IMG/VR virus record: IMGVR_UViG_3300030389_003077
Span: 1-61,182 of that record
DNA: 61,182 bases
Source: a virus
Direction: 5' to 3' (one strand)
This document shows, one piece after another, positions 24,089 to 31,361 of the stretch. Each line of letters opens with the position of its first letter. The first letter of the stretch is position 1. The notes beneath the pieces are model-generated. The model was not told where the DNA came from. It saw nothing but the letters and a program-made list of their open reading frames with translations, and did no database searches. Made by a program: the position numbers and the translations under genes.

Positions 24089-24099
24089 AAACTAAAACT

Positions 24100-24309
24100 A
24101 TGTTAGTAGAATTATCGAATGATGAAATTAGAGGGATTCTTTATGCTATTGAGAAATCAGAAGCAAAAGAATTAATTAGTAAACTAAACCTTTGCAACAA
24201 TTCTGTATCAAAAGGATTATATAGTGCAGAGTATAAGTTAAGAAAACTAAGAACAAAATTAAACAAAGAAGAATATCACGCTAAAAACAATCCAAACTAT
24301 ATTTTATAA
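24100..24309 (+). CDS. Hypothetical early protein
   Basis: The 69-residue helical protein has ELSNDEIRGILYAIEKSEAK near the start and a basic C-terminus. No family is recognised. It begins after an ACTAAAACTATG leader and is followed 4 bases later by another small gene. Confidence 0.75.
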   Translation: MLVELSNDEIRGILYAIEKSEAKELISKLNLCNNSVSKGLYSAEYKLRKLRTKLNKEEYHAKNNPNYIL

Positions 24310-24313
24310 AACT

Positions 24314-24466
24314 ATGAGACAACAACCATTAGATAATCAAACAGAAATTCTACTACCTCACTACGAGGTGGTAGAGATTCCACTATCATATATCAAATCA
24401 GAATTGCTGGTAGATTTTTGTGGGTACGAAACACTATTAGAAAACTTTTTAACTAACTTAAACTAA
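24314..24466 (+). CDS. Tiny hypothetical early protein
   Basis: The 50-residue product begins MRQQPLDNQTEILLPHYEVV and continues with a hydrophobic, acidic C-terminal half. The ATAAAACTATG leader and the position filling a gap in the operon support it being real. The function is unknown. Confidence 0.65.
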   Translation: MRQQPLDNQTEILLPHYEVVEIPLSYIKSELLVDFCGYETLLENFLTNLN

Positions 24467-24478
24467 ACTAATAAAATT

Positions 24479-24847
24479 ATGGACTATCAAAAAGAAGCAC
24501 ACAATAAACTTGTTCAACTTTACCAAGACAAAGCCATAGAATGCGACAGACTTGAATCAGAAATGAAGCAATTGAAGAACAAGTCAAGAAATATGAGTGT
24601 TGAATTGAAATTGTACAAAGCACTTGCAACTGATGGTGCAATCTATGTCAATTCATGGTCAATTGATTGTGATGGTGTTGAATCTTATTCTTCAGGTATT
24701 TACAATTCAATTGAAGAATATTATCAAGGAGAAAAAGAATTTGCTGAATCTGTTGAAGGCTCTTGTTCTTGGGAAATTGTTTCAAAAGAAGATGCAAGAC
24801 CACAAGAAGAATGTGGTACTTACGGACAAGGGTGGGGAATAAAATAA
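24479..24847 (+). CDS. Coiled-coil early protein
   Basis: The 122-residue protein has an N-terminal coiled coil (about 1-45) followed by a globular part with AIYVNSWSIDCDGVESY and a Gly-rich end (CGTYGQGWGIK). No family is recognised. It is followed by a 260-base segment with a long RNA hairpin. Confidence 0.75.
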   Translation: MDYQKEAHNKLVQLYQDKAIECDRLESEMKQLKNKSRNMSVELKLYKALATDGAIYVNSWSIDCDGVESYSSGIYNSIEEYYQGEKEFAESVEGSCSWEIVSKEDARPQEECGTYGQGWGIK

Positions 24848-24855
24848 AGCATAGT

Positions 24856-24999
24856 ATGGGCGTAACACAAAAGATTGTAACAAAGCGATTCTTGTATCCT
24901 TTAAGATGCCATCGACATCGAGTCTACCAAAACATGAGGTCTACATACGACTGCGATGCGATTAGGCATGGATTGATTTTTTATAAATGTTTTCTTTGA
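24856..24999 (+). CDS. Doubtful small basic ORF over a structured RNA segment
   Basis: A 47-codon frame starting MGVTQKIVTKRFLYPLRCHR, rich in Arg, His and Cys. Most of it coincides with an 18-bp imperfect hairpin at 24906-24969, and it lacks the usual A-rich leader, so it may not be translated. Confidence 0.3.
   Translation: MGVTQKIVTKRFLYPLRCHRHRVYQNMRSTYDCDAIRHGLIFYKCFL
24906..24969 (+). ncRNA. Long imperfect hairpin, probable structured RNA element
   Basis: ATGCC/GGCAT (24906-10/24965-69), ATCG/CGAT (24911-14/24959-62), CATCG/CGATG (24916-20/24954-58) and AGTC/GACT (24921-24/24949-52) stack into an 18-bp stem with small bulges; a small ACC/GGT hairpin lies in the loop. T6 starts about 7 bases downstream. 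It could be a terminator, a processing site or an independent RNA in the early operon. Confidence 0.6.
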
Positions 25000-25107
25000 A
25001 AACGTTTGTAAACAAATGAATCTTGCTACAAGTAGAATTGCGAAGTTACAAGAAATATTTTATTAAATCAAGTAATTAGAAAAAATTAACAATTAAAGAA
25101 TAAAACT

Positions 25108-25449
25108 ATGGCAAATCAAACACACATTAATCTATTAAAGATGCACTCTAAGTATGTTAAAGAACAAGAAACATACAAAGAAGAAGCCGAAAAAAAGATT
25201 GAAAAATTAGAAAAAGAAATAAATAATTTAGAGGCTAGTAATTGGAGTTTAATTCAACAAAAGGGTACTTGGCAAAGACAATTTGAAGACCTTGAGTTAT
25301 ATCTTGTAAGTAAACATGGGTATGATGAGGTTGAGAAAATGACTGATGAAGCCTATGAATTAACGAGACAAAATCAGGATATAAGATATAAAATGGGTAT
25401 GCCACATTACAAGATAGTATATGTGCCACGAAAAACAACTAAAAAATAA
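25108..25449 (+). CDS. Coiled-coil early protein
   Basis: The 113-residue protein has a long N-terminal coiled coil (about 12-50, many Glu/Lys heptads), then SLIQQKGTWQRQFEDLE and a basic C-terminus. No catalytic motif is present. It starts at an ATAAAACTATG leader. Confidence 0.75.
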   Translation: MANQTHINLLKMHSKYVKEQETYKEEAEKKIEKLEKEINNLEASNWSLIQQKGTWQRQFEDLELYLVSKHGYDEVEKMTDEAYELTRQNQDIRYKMGMPHYKIVYVPRKTTKK

Positions 25450-25454
25450 AAATT

Positions 25455-25706
25455 ATGAAATTAGATCAGATTAGATTTTGGATAAAAGATAAGTCTTGTG
25501 GTGGGTACATCAAAGTAGACTGCGTTAAAAGAGATGAGGGTGGTTATGAGATTACATATTGGTCTAACAATATGATAGATAGAAGTAACGCTACCTTCAT
25601 ATACCCTAAAGCACATTACATGAGTCCGACTACAATAATTAGAATTATTAAGTGGGATGAGCCTCTTTACAACCGACTGAAAGGTGTGCCAGAAAAAGTA
25701 TTGTAA
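25455..25706 (+). CDS. Hypothetical early protein
   Basis: An 83-residue protein with alternating strands (KLDQIRFWIKD, GGYIKVDCVKRDEGGYEITY) and no recognised family. It lies 5 bases after the coiled-coil gene, with an AAAATTATG leader, and is the last gene before an internal promoter. Confidence 0.75.
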   Translation: MKLDQIRFWIKDKSCGGYIKVDCVKRDEGGYEITYWSNNMIDRSNATFIYPKAHYMSPTTIIRIIKWDEPLYNRLKGVPEKVL

Positions 25707-25712
25707 AATAAA

Positions 25713-25744
25713 TTTGCACATGTAAAATATTTTTACTATACTTG
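25713..25744 (+). promoter_or_regulatory. Internal early promoter
   Basis: TTTG (25713-16) and TATACTTG (25737-44) are separated by 20 bases. The -7 box has one mismatch to TAnnTTTG. The segment AAATATTTTTACTATAYTTGCAA also occurs at the promoter at 29470, so these two early promoters share more than the core boxes. Confidence 0.65.
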
Positions 25745-25780
25745 CAAAGTGAAATGTTAATAACCATTAAACTAAAAGCT

Positions 25781-26014
25781 ATGGTAAAGTATTTAAGTCA
25801 AGAAGAAATGAAAAGATTAACTCCATCTCAAATAAAACGTTATGAGCTTAGTATTCGTTGGAACTCGCACCCTCAAATAGAGAAGTATTGGGTAGATGAA
25901 AATGGTTTTATTATAATAAAAACATATAGATATTATAGTCAAATTGGTAGAAGAGGTGGAGAAACTCATTTAAGATTTACCGAAGAATATTTAAAAGAAG
26001 TTAAAAATAAATAA
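25781..26014 (+). CDS. Hypothetical early protein
   Basis: The start is set at the ATG at 25781. An in-frame TTG at 25742 lies inside the promoter -7 box and cannot be on the transcript. The 77-residue product contains EEMKRLTPSQIKRYELSIRW and RRGGETHLRFTEEYL. The function is unknown. Confidence 0.75.
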   Translation: MVKYLSQEEMKRLTPSQIKRYELSIRWNSHPQIEKYWVDENGFIIIKTYRYYSQIGRRGGETHLRFTEEYLKEVKNK

Positions 26015-26031
26015 TCTAAAATATTTAAGCT

Positions 26032-26310
26032 ATGAAAAGTGAATTGACTGAAAGATTAATGAATCATCTTGACAATATGCAAGAGTGTAATATGAAAATA
26101 TCAGATATAAACAATCTGATCGAAAAGAATGGGTACACAAAAAAGTATGTAGATTTACTGGTGGACTTTAATGTTATCAAGACAAAGATACAATTTCAAA
26201 TAGAGGATACTCAAAGAGGCTTAGAGATAATAAATAAAAGCATAGAGCATAGGTTTGAATTAACAGAAGAATCTATAAAAGATATTACTGAAGTAATTAG
26301 GGAGTCATAA
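26032..26310 (+). CDS. Helical early protein
   Basis: This 92-residue protein is helical throughout and probably a coiled coil, with a repeated spacing of Ile/Leu and charged residues. No family is recognised. Its leader ends AAGCTATG. Confidence 0.7.
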   Translation: MKSELTERLMNHLDNMQECNMKISDINNLIEKNGYTKKYVDLLVDFNVIKTKIQFQIEDTQRGLEIINKSIEHRFELTEESIKDITEVIRES

Positions 26311-26351
26311 TTTCCCGTCCGAACTTAAATAACAACCATTAAACTAAAACT

Positions 26352-26564
26352 ATGAATACACAAACAACTCTACAAGAGGGTAAAGACTACGAGGTAGTAG
26401 TTGATGCCTACGTTACTAACGAAGATTTAGAAGTTAATAGTATAATGTATCATTGCAGAAAGACAATGAGTGCAGTAGACATTACTGACTTTATGTATGA
26501 ATATCTAAATACAGAATCTGTAAACGACATGGAACAAACTATCATTAACAACGCAAAAGACTAA
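26352..26564 (+). CDS. Hypothetical early protein
   Basis: A 70-residue acidic protein (EGKDYEVVVDAYVTNEDLEV). It is preceded by AACCATTAAACTAAAA, a 16-base leader repeated exactly before the genes at 25781 and 31362. The function is unknown. Confidence 0.75.
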   Translation: MNTQTTLQEGKDYEVVVDAYVTNEDLEVNSIMYHCRKTMSAVDITDFMYEYLNTESVNDMEQTIINNAKD

Positions 26565-26568
26565 CACT

Positions 26569-26754
26569 ATGATTACTATTGGTGGTAAAAAAGAAATGGA
26601 ATTAAGAATACAAGTAACAAAAATGAGTAAGTCAGAAATGATTGAATTAAGAGATGAATTAGAAAATAATTGGAATGAATCTCTTAGACCTTTAATGGAT
26701 GTTTTATCATTAGGCTGTTGGAGAAAATTTAAAACAGCATTAAGTAAACTATAA
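26569..26754 (+). CDS. Hypothetical early protein
   Basis: A 61-residue product with MELRIQVTKMSKSEMIELRD and a basic C-terminal helix, starting 4 bases after the preceding stop. No family is recognised. Confidence 0.7.
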   Translation: MITIGGKKEMELRIQVTKMSKSEMIELRDELENNWNESLRPLMDVLSLGCWRKFKTALSKL

Positions 26755-26767
26755 ACAACTAAAAACA

Positions 26768-27040
26768 ATGAAAGAAAATAACAAACTTATAGCAGAATTT
26801 ATGGACTTAAGGTCTACAGGTCTGAGTATTTACAAACCAAGTGAATATAAATACCACACCTCTTGGGATTGGCTTATGCCTGTAATAGAGAAGTGTTTAG
26901 TAGGGGAAGCAGAACAAAGTGAAGAAATATCTAACACTACAATTAAAAATATTTACGAGGGTATATGTAATCAAGACATATCATTTGCGTACAAATCAGT
27001 AGTAGAATTTATTAAAGATTATAACAATGGGGAAAACTAA
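26768..27040 (+). CDS. NKLIAEFM-family paralog 1
   Basis: The 90-residue protein has NNKLIAEFM at the start, a central YHTSWDWLMPVIEK and an end SVVEFIKDYN. The same three blocks occur in the products of 27175-27525 and 27509-27799, so this is one of three tandem paralogs. The family occurs in phages and genomes of Bacteroidota; no function is known to me. Confidence 0.85.
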   Translation: MKENNKLIAEFMDLRSTGLSIYKPSEYKYHTSWDWLMPVIEKCLVGEAEQSEEISNTTIKNIYEGICNQDISFAYKSVVEFIKDYNNGEN

Positions 27041-27191
27041 AGAACTATTTATGCAGATGGCTCAAGGCTTTATGGAGGGTATAAACATAGAGAGAGAGTT
27101 AAGGGGTAGAATGGCTGATGATGAATATCAGCACACCATATATAAAAAGAATATAAATAATAAAACTAAAAGCAATGGAAAAGAACAATAA
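27027..27191 (+). CDS. Small helical protein
   Basis: A 54-residue product starting MGKTKELFMQMAQGFMEGIN and overlapping the paralog genes on both sides. The KTKELFMQM start is seen in small flavobacterial proteins of unknown function. It fills the gap between paralogs 1 and 2. Confidence 0.65.
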   Translation: MGKTKELFMQMAQGFMEGINIERELRGRMADDEYQHTIYKKNINNKTKSNGKEQ

Positions 27192-27525
27192 ACTTATAGC
27201 AGAATTTATGAATTATCCTAAATGTTCTGATTATTGGAACGATGGCAGATTTTTAGAAGAAGATTACAAAGACTATTATTATGTTCGTGGTCAATATGAT
27301 GCATGTTATAATAGCAGTAATTTTCATGTTAATGATATGAAGTTTGGCTTATCTTGGGATTGGCTCATACCTGTTATAGAAAAGATACAAGATAATTACA
27401 TTGAGAATCCCGAATTAGATTATAAGTATATAGATGAAATTAGATTAGCAGTACCTAACATACAAGAAGTACATTATTTAATAGTAGAATTTATTAAAGA
27501 TTATAACGATGGAAAAGACAAATAA
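27175..27525 (+). CDS. NKLIAEFM-family paralog 2
   Basis: The 116-residue paralog has NNKLIAEFMNY, FGLSWDWLIPVIEK and IVEFIKDYN. It carries an extra Tyr-rich insertion (about 20-50) compared with its relatives and overlaps the next paralog by 17 bases. Confidence 0.85.
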   Translation: MEKNNKLIAEFMNYPKCSDYWNDGRFLEEDYKDYYYVRGQYDACYNSSNFHVNDMKFGLSWDWLIPVIEKIQDNYIENPELDYKYIDEIRLAVPNIQEVHYLIVEFIKDYNDGKDK

Positions 27526-27799
27526 ACTTATAGCAGAATTTATGCAGAAAGGCTCAGAAGGATTTGGATTGTATGACTATAATGGTAAGCATTATAAATT
27601 ATATGAACTTAAATTCCACACCTCTTGGGATTGGATAATGCCAGTAGTCCAAAAGATAGGCGATGAATATCTTAACACACCATTTGATGAGACATACTCA
27701 CACCTTACAGAGCAGTATGAAAACATTTGGACATTGGAAGATACATATAACGCAGTAGTAGAATTTATTAAAGACCAAAACACTATAAAAAACAATTAG
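27509..27799 (+). CDS. NKLIAEFM-family paralog 3
   Basis: The 96-residue paralog has TNKLIAEFMQKG, FHTSWDWIMPVVQKI and AVVEFIKDQN. It is the last of three tandem copies, which probably arose by local duplication. Confidence 0.85.
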   Translation: MEKTNKLIAEFMQKGSEGFGLYDYNGKHYKLYELKFHTSWDWIMPVVQKIGDEYLNTPFDETYSHLTEQYENIWTLEDTYNAVVEFIKDQNTIKNN

Positions 27800-27804
27800 A
27801 AATT

Positions 27805-28188
27805 ATGGGATATAGAAGTGAAGTGTACATAGCAGTACCAAAAAAAGCAGAAAAAGAAATGGACGCAGTAATGAATAATCATAACTTATTTAAAAAAGAC
27901 ATGCATGGCGATTCACCATTTGAAAAGTACGATCACAAGCAAACTTACACGCAGTTCAATGCTGATGGTAAGTGGTTTGAAAAATCAAGGGAAATTGTAA
28001 TATACGAAGGTAATTATCTTAAGTGGTACGAGGAGTATGATGATGTTCAAGGAATAACAAGTATAGTAGAGGAGTACGAGCCAAGTGGTGCGTGTATGGT
28101 ATGTGTTGGAGAAGATAGTGCAGTACATTCAGATATGGGAGAATATCATGAAGTGTTTAATGTTTACACTACAGTAGAATTAACTTAA
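27805..28188 (+). CDS. Conserved hypothetical phage protein (MGYRSEV type)
   Basis: This 127-residue protein starts MGYRSEVYIAVPKK, a start shared by small phage proteins of unknown function, and has an alpha/beta layout with EPSGACMVCVGED near the end. It follows an ATTAGAAATTATG leader. Confidence 0.75.
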   Translation: MGYRSEVYIAVPKKAEKEMDAVMNNHNLFKKDMHGDSPFEKYDHKQTYTQFNADGKWFEKSREIVIYEGNYLKWYEEYDDVQGITSIVEEYEPSGACMVCVGEDSAVHSDMGEYHEVFNVYTTVELT

Positions 28189-28205
28189 ACTTAAATTAAA
28201 TAAAA

Positions 28206-28655
28206 ATGGAAAACAACACAATTGAATGGGGATGGGAAGAAGGTAAACCATCTAACATGAGAAGTGAGGAACATCAAAAATTCCTTATAGAACAATACAA
28301 TCGCAATAGACCGATTGATAAACAAGTAAAAGATATGGCTGAACTTAACAGAGCATTGTTAGATAACGACATACAATACCTTGGTATGCGTAGCGTTACA
28401 ATCACTGAACGTAGAGTGTATCATAAAGTATCTAAGATAACTATCGAACTACCTAAAGACTTACCATTAGAAGATACTGAGGAATGGTTAGATAATAATA
28501 AAGGTAAGTGGGAACAATCCTTAGACAATGAGTTTAATGATGCCACAATTCAATATGGTACTGGAGTCTTAGAATGTAAAGGTATGTCATATGAAAGTGC
28601 AGACAGAGAAACAAGGTATGATGTGAATGGGGAAAATTATGGAGGGCATGTGTAA
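28206..28655 (+). CDS. Hypothetical protein
   Basis: A 149-residue protein with a central VTITERRVYHKVSKITIELP strand region and an acidic helical flank (LPLEDTEEWLDNN). No family is recognised. Its last base overlaps the next start (TAATG). Confidence 0.75.
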   Translation: MENNTIEWGWEEGKPSNMRSEEHQKFLIEQYNRNRPIDKQVKDMAELNRALLDNDIQYLGMRSVTITERRVYHKVSKITIELPKDLPLEDTEEWLDNNKGKWEQSLDNEFNDATIQYGTGVLECKGMSYESADRETRYDVNGENYGGHV

Positions 28656-28918
28656 TGGCTAAGATATATATAGATAATTCAAAGTACATGGAGTTTATAG
28701 ATGATATAGCTACACAGATGACAGAGATAGCTTATATAGATACTGATGGAAGTTGTATCGCTTACAAAGAAATTCAAGATGGTTTATCAGATAATACTTG
28801 TATTGTATTTACTGATGAAGCACAAGATTACTATAACGAGAAGTACGATGAAGTAGAAACCATGTTAAACAAAACTCTAAACATACATAGTAATAACGAA
28901 TTACCAAATAAAAATTAA
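28655..28918 (+). CDS. Hypothetical acidic protein
   Basis: An 87-residue acidic protein (EFIDDIATQMTEIAYIDTDG), translated from an ATG overlapping the upstream stop. The function is unknown. Confidence 0.75.
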   Translation: MAKIYIDNSKYMEFIDDIATQMTEIAYIDTDGSCIAYKEIQDGLSDNTCIVFTDEAQDYYNEKYDEVETMLNKTLNIHSNNELPNKN

Positions 28919-28920
28919 TT

Positions 28921-29124
28921 ATGAAAATAGATATGCAAAGAGTAACTAATCAAATGAGGTTTTATATATCTGAAATAAAGTCTTTACAAGATGAAAATAA
29001 GGATTTAAAAAACACCATAAAATTAGATTCAGAGAGATACAGAGGTATAATAACAGAGTTAGAAGTAGAACTGGATAAATTTAAAGATTATGAAAAGTGT
29101 ACAGAATCAAGTAAAAACAATTAA
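28921..29124 (+). CDS. Small coiled-coil protein
   Basis: A 67-residue protein forming almost a single coiled coil (SEIKSLQDENKDLKNTIKL type heptads). Its 3' end overlaps the next gene by 35 bases in another frame. The function is unknown. Confidence 0.7.
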   Translation: MKIDMQRVTNQMRFYISEIKSLQDENKDLKNTIKLDSERYRGIITELEVELDKFKDYEKCTESSKNN

Positions 29125-29458
29125 TGTTGATGAGATATGGATGACTGGGGAGAAAGATCCTTGCTCTAAATATGTTATATATTCTAAGGTTAGTAAAATG
29201 TATATAAATCCAATTATTAACGATATAAAAAACATATCCAAGCAACTTAGAGGTAAGCGTATGTTTAATTCAAGTTCTTACCTAAACGCTATGAAGATAC
29301 AAACACTTATGGATACTATAGATAAATCATTTAGCGTTAAAGAACTACAAGAACTACTTGATAACAAGATGTCCCTTACTCAGTTTATATACAAAGCTTT
29401 CGAGATAAAAAGAAGAAACATTGTAAAAAATAATGACAAGAAAAGTAATATTAAGTAA
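29090..29458 (+). CDS. Hypothetical protein
   Basis: A 122-residue basic helical protein with KDPCSKYVIYSKVSKMYI near the N-terminus. It overlaps the coiled-coil gene and is the last gene before the recombination operon promoter. No family is recognised. Confidence 0.7.
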   Translation: MKSVQNQVKTINVDEIWMTGEKDPCSKYVIYSKVSKMYINPIINDIKNISKQLRGKRMFNSSSYLNAMKIQTLMDTIDKSFSVKELQELLDNKMSLTQFIYKAFEIKRRNIVKNNDKKSNIK

Positions 29459-29469
29459 AATATTTTTAC

Positions 29470-29477
29470 TATATTTG
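29470..29477 (+). promoter_or_regulatory. Promoter element for the recombination and replication operon
   Basis: TATATTTG fits TAnnTTTG, 33 bases before the ATG at 29510. It lies in AAAATATTTTTACTATATTT, which matches the promoter at 25737 almost exactly. A -33 TTTG is not evident. Confidence 0.6.
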
Positions 29478-29509
29478 CAACAGAAAGTTAATTTAATTTA
29501 AAAACCATT

Positions 29510-30082
29510 ATGGAAAAATCAGAAACTATTGGCAAGTTAACTCTTGCCTTATCGAAGGTGCAGTCTCAATTAAGACCTGCAAAAGAAAACTCAAAGAATC
29601 CTTTCTTTAAATCAAGCTATGCTGATCTTGGATCGGTTTGGGATTCAGTTCGTAAACTATTATCAGATAATGAACTAGCTATTGTACAAATGCCTACAGA
29701 TGTAGGTGGTGTAACAACAATCCTGTCACATTCAAGTGGAGAGTTTATATCTTCTACGATGTATATTCCTTCAAAGGAAGATGCACATGGTGTTGGATCT
29801 GCTATATCTTACGCTAGAAGATACGCCCTAGCATCATTCGTAGGTGTAGTTACTGGAGATGATGACGATGGCAACATGGCTGTTAAAGGTAATCGTTTAT
29901 CTTCAAGTAAAAAATCTGCACCTAAACCTAAGCTAACTGACTCTCAATACAAGAGTATGATGAAGGCTATTGAGGATGGTAAGGGTAATGTTGTAGAGCA
30001 AAAGATGGCTGGGTACACCATGACTAAAACTCAACAAGATAACCTTAATAAAATTCTTAAGCTATCTAAAACTTTAGCGTAA
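29510..30082 (+). CDS. erf: ERF-family single-strand annealing protein
   Basis: The 190-residue protein has the ERF superfamily pattern: an N-terminal helix (TIGKLTLALSKVQSQL), NPFFKSSYADLGSVWD (about 26-41), strands LAIVQMP and VTTILSH, and VGSAISYARRYAL (about 92-104) followed by an acidic linker DDDDGN. ERF proteins anneal complementary single strands during phage recombination. The next gene, overlapping by one base, is a RecE-like exonuclease, the expected partner. Confidence 0.92.
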   Translation: MEKSETIGKLTLALSKVQSQLRPAKENSKNPFFKSSYADLGSVWDSVRKLLSDNELAIVQMPTDVGGVTTILSHSSGEFISSTMYIPSKEDAHGVGSAISYARRYALASFVGVVTGDDDDGNMAVKGNRLSSSKKSAPKPKLTDSQYKSMMKAIEDGKGNVVEQKMAGYTMTKTQQDNLNKILKLSKTLA

Positions 30083-30849
30083 TGAGTTTAGATAATTTTA
30101 TAAAGAAGTTAATTGATGACTCTTTTTATTACTCTGACTACGAGTTTGTAACGAACTCGCAGTTAGGGTTGATAAAGAAAGATGTCAGAACTTATAAGAT
30201 GATGAGGGACAATCCCGAACTCAACAAAGAAACTTTACCTATGATCTTTGGTAGAGCATATCATGTAGCTATGTTAGAGCCTAACGAGTTTCATAATAAA
30301 GTTTTAGTATTCGACTCAGCTACAAGAACTACTAAAGGGTATAAAGAATTTGCGTTGGCTAACCCTAACGCATCTACAATAATACTCCAGAAAGAACACG
30401 ATAAGATTATGTACATGTGTGATGTCTTGTTTGGACATTCTGAGGTTAGGGATCTCCTTCAGGTAGAGGGTAAGAGGGAGATCGCTAACGCTTGGAAAGA
30501 TCAGGATACTGATGTCTATTGTAAAGGTAAAGCAGATTATATAAATGGCAAAACCCTTATAGATTTAAAGACAACATCTGATGGTAGCTTCTATGGTTTC
30601 TCTAACTCTTGCAAGAAGTATGGATACGATAGACAATCAGCATTCTATATGGATGGCTTTGGTTGTGATGAGTTTGTGTTTATAACTCAGGAAAAAGAAA
30701 GACCTTACAACGTTTCTATATTCTATGCTAGTGATGAGTTTATAGAGAGGGGTAGACAAGAGTACAAATACTTGTTAGATGTCTATAAGAAGTTCTTTAT
30801 AACCAACGAAGAATCTATAAGTGAACACTTAATTATGGAGACACTATGA
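30082..30849 (+). CDS. RecE-like PD-(D/E)XK exonuclease
   Basis: This 255-residue nuclease has FGRAYHVAML with His61, Glu133 in KREIANAW, CKGKADYI with Asp152, LIDLKTT with Asp161 and Lys163, and YDRQSAFY with Gln185. This is the order of motifs in exodeoxyribonuclease VIII/YqaJ-type enzymes. It would resect double-strand ends to provide ssDNA for the ERF protein. The overlapping genes form a two-component recombination module. Confidence 0.9.
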   Translation: MSLDNFIKKLIDDSFYYSDYEFVTNSQLGLIKKDVRTYKMMRDNPELNKETLPMIFGRAYHVAMLEPNEFHNKVLVFDSATRTTKGYKEFALANPNASTIILQKEHDKIMYMCDVLFGHSEVRDLLQVEGKREIANAWKDQDTDVYCKGKADYINGKTLIDLKTTSDGSFYGFSNSCKKYGYDRQSAFYMDGFGCDEFVFITQEKERPYNVSIFYASDEFIERGRQEYKYLLDVYKKFFITNEESISEHLIMETL

Positions 30850-31052
30850 CATTAAAAGAAAAATTAGCAAAAAAAGAGATCTCAGTATTGTGGCTCTCTG
30901 AAAGAATAGGGTTAAGCAGACCTACCCTAACTAAGTACATTGAAAAACCTGACGAGTTTAAAGTTAAGCACGCCAAGAGAATAGCAAAGTATTTAGGAGT
31001 AACAGAAAGGTACGCATTAGTTAATTATTTTAAATCTGAAAGTTATGAGTAA
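30846..31052 (+). CDS. Cro/CI-type helix-turn-helix protein
   Basis: A 68-residue HTH protein: VLWLSERIGLSRPTLTKYIE (about 14-33) is the helix-turn-helix, followed by a four-helix core (KHAKRIAKYLGV). It overlaps its neighbours by 4 and 8 bases in the recombination operon. It is probably a transcriptional regulator of early genes; its operator is unknown. Confidence 0.85.
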   Translation: MTLKEKLAKKEISVLWLSERIGLSRPTLTKYIEKPDEFKVKHAKRIAKYLGVTERYALVNYFKSESYE

Positions 31053-31311
31053 CACAGAAAAAATTTATGTAGGTAACGGAGTAGAAAAATTTGATGGAGA
31101 CTTAGTAGAGTTTTCTCTTAACCTAACTAAGTTAAAGTCTGATGCTGGTAGCCACATATTTGATGGCACCAACGGAGACAAGTACATTAGATTAAAGGTT
31201 GTAAGGAAGCGTAATGGTGCTGATGATTATGGAAAGACTCATTACGTTGAGGTAAACACCTTTAAGCCTGAGCCTAAAAAAGAGGCAGTGGCTAACGACT
31301 TACCATTTTAG
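31045..31311 (+). CDS. SSB-like protein with acidic interaction tip
   Basis: The 88-residue protein is rich in beta strands (FSLNLTKLKSD, KYIRLKVVRKR, THYVEVNTF) and ends NDLPF, like the DDLPF tip by which bacterial SSB recruits repair proteins. It lies between recombination and helicase genes. It is shorter than typical SSB (about 110 residues or more), so it may be a reduced OB-fold ssDNA-binding protein. Confidence 0.6.
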   Translation: MSNTEKIYVGNGVEKFDGDLVEFSLNLTKLKSDAGSHIFDGTNGDKYIRLKVVRKRNGADDYGKTHYVEVNTFKPEPKKEAVANDLPF

Positions 31312-31315
31312 TAAT

Positions 31316-31339
31316 GGAGGGGGCTATCCCCCTCCTTTT
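31316..31339 (+). terminator. Intrinsic terminator or attenuator
   Basis: GGAGGGGG-CTAT-CCCCCTCC is a perfect 8-bp GC stem followed by TTTTC. It lies 5 bases after the SSB-like gene and directly before a conserved leader (AACCATTAAACTAAAA). Replication genes follow without an obvious new promoter, so some read-through is expected. Confidence 0.75.
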
Positions 31340-31361
31340 CTAAACCATTAAACTAAAAACT

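Noticed and set aside
22160-27805. Repeated TAGAAACTATG units as a CRISPR or iteron array
   Set aside because: The copies are spaced by whole genes and always end at a start codon, so they are translation leaders.
25343-31226. Other CTGATGA occurrences (25343, 27115, 28812, 31220) as further hammerheads
   Set aside because: None is followed by a stem and GAAA with matching stems I and III; all lie inside coding genes.
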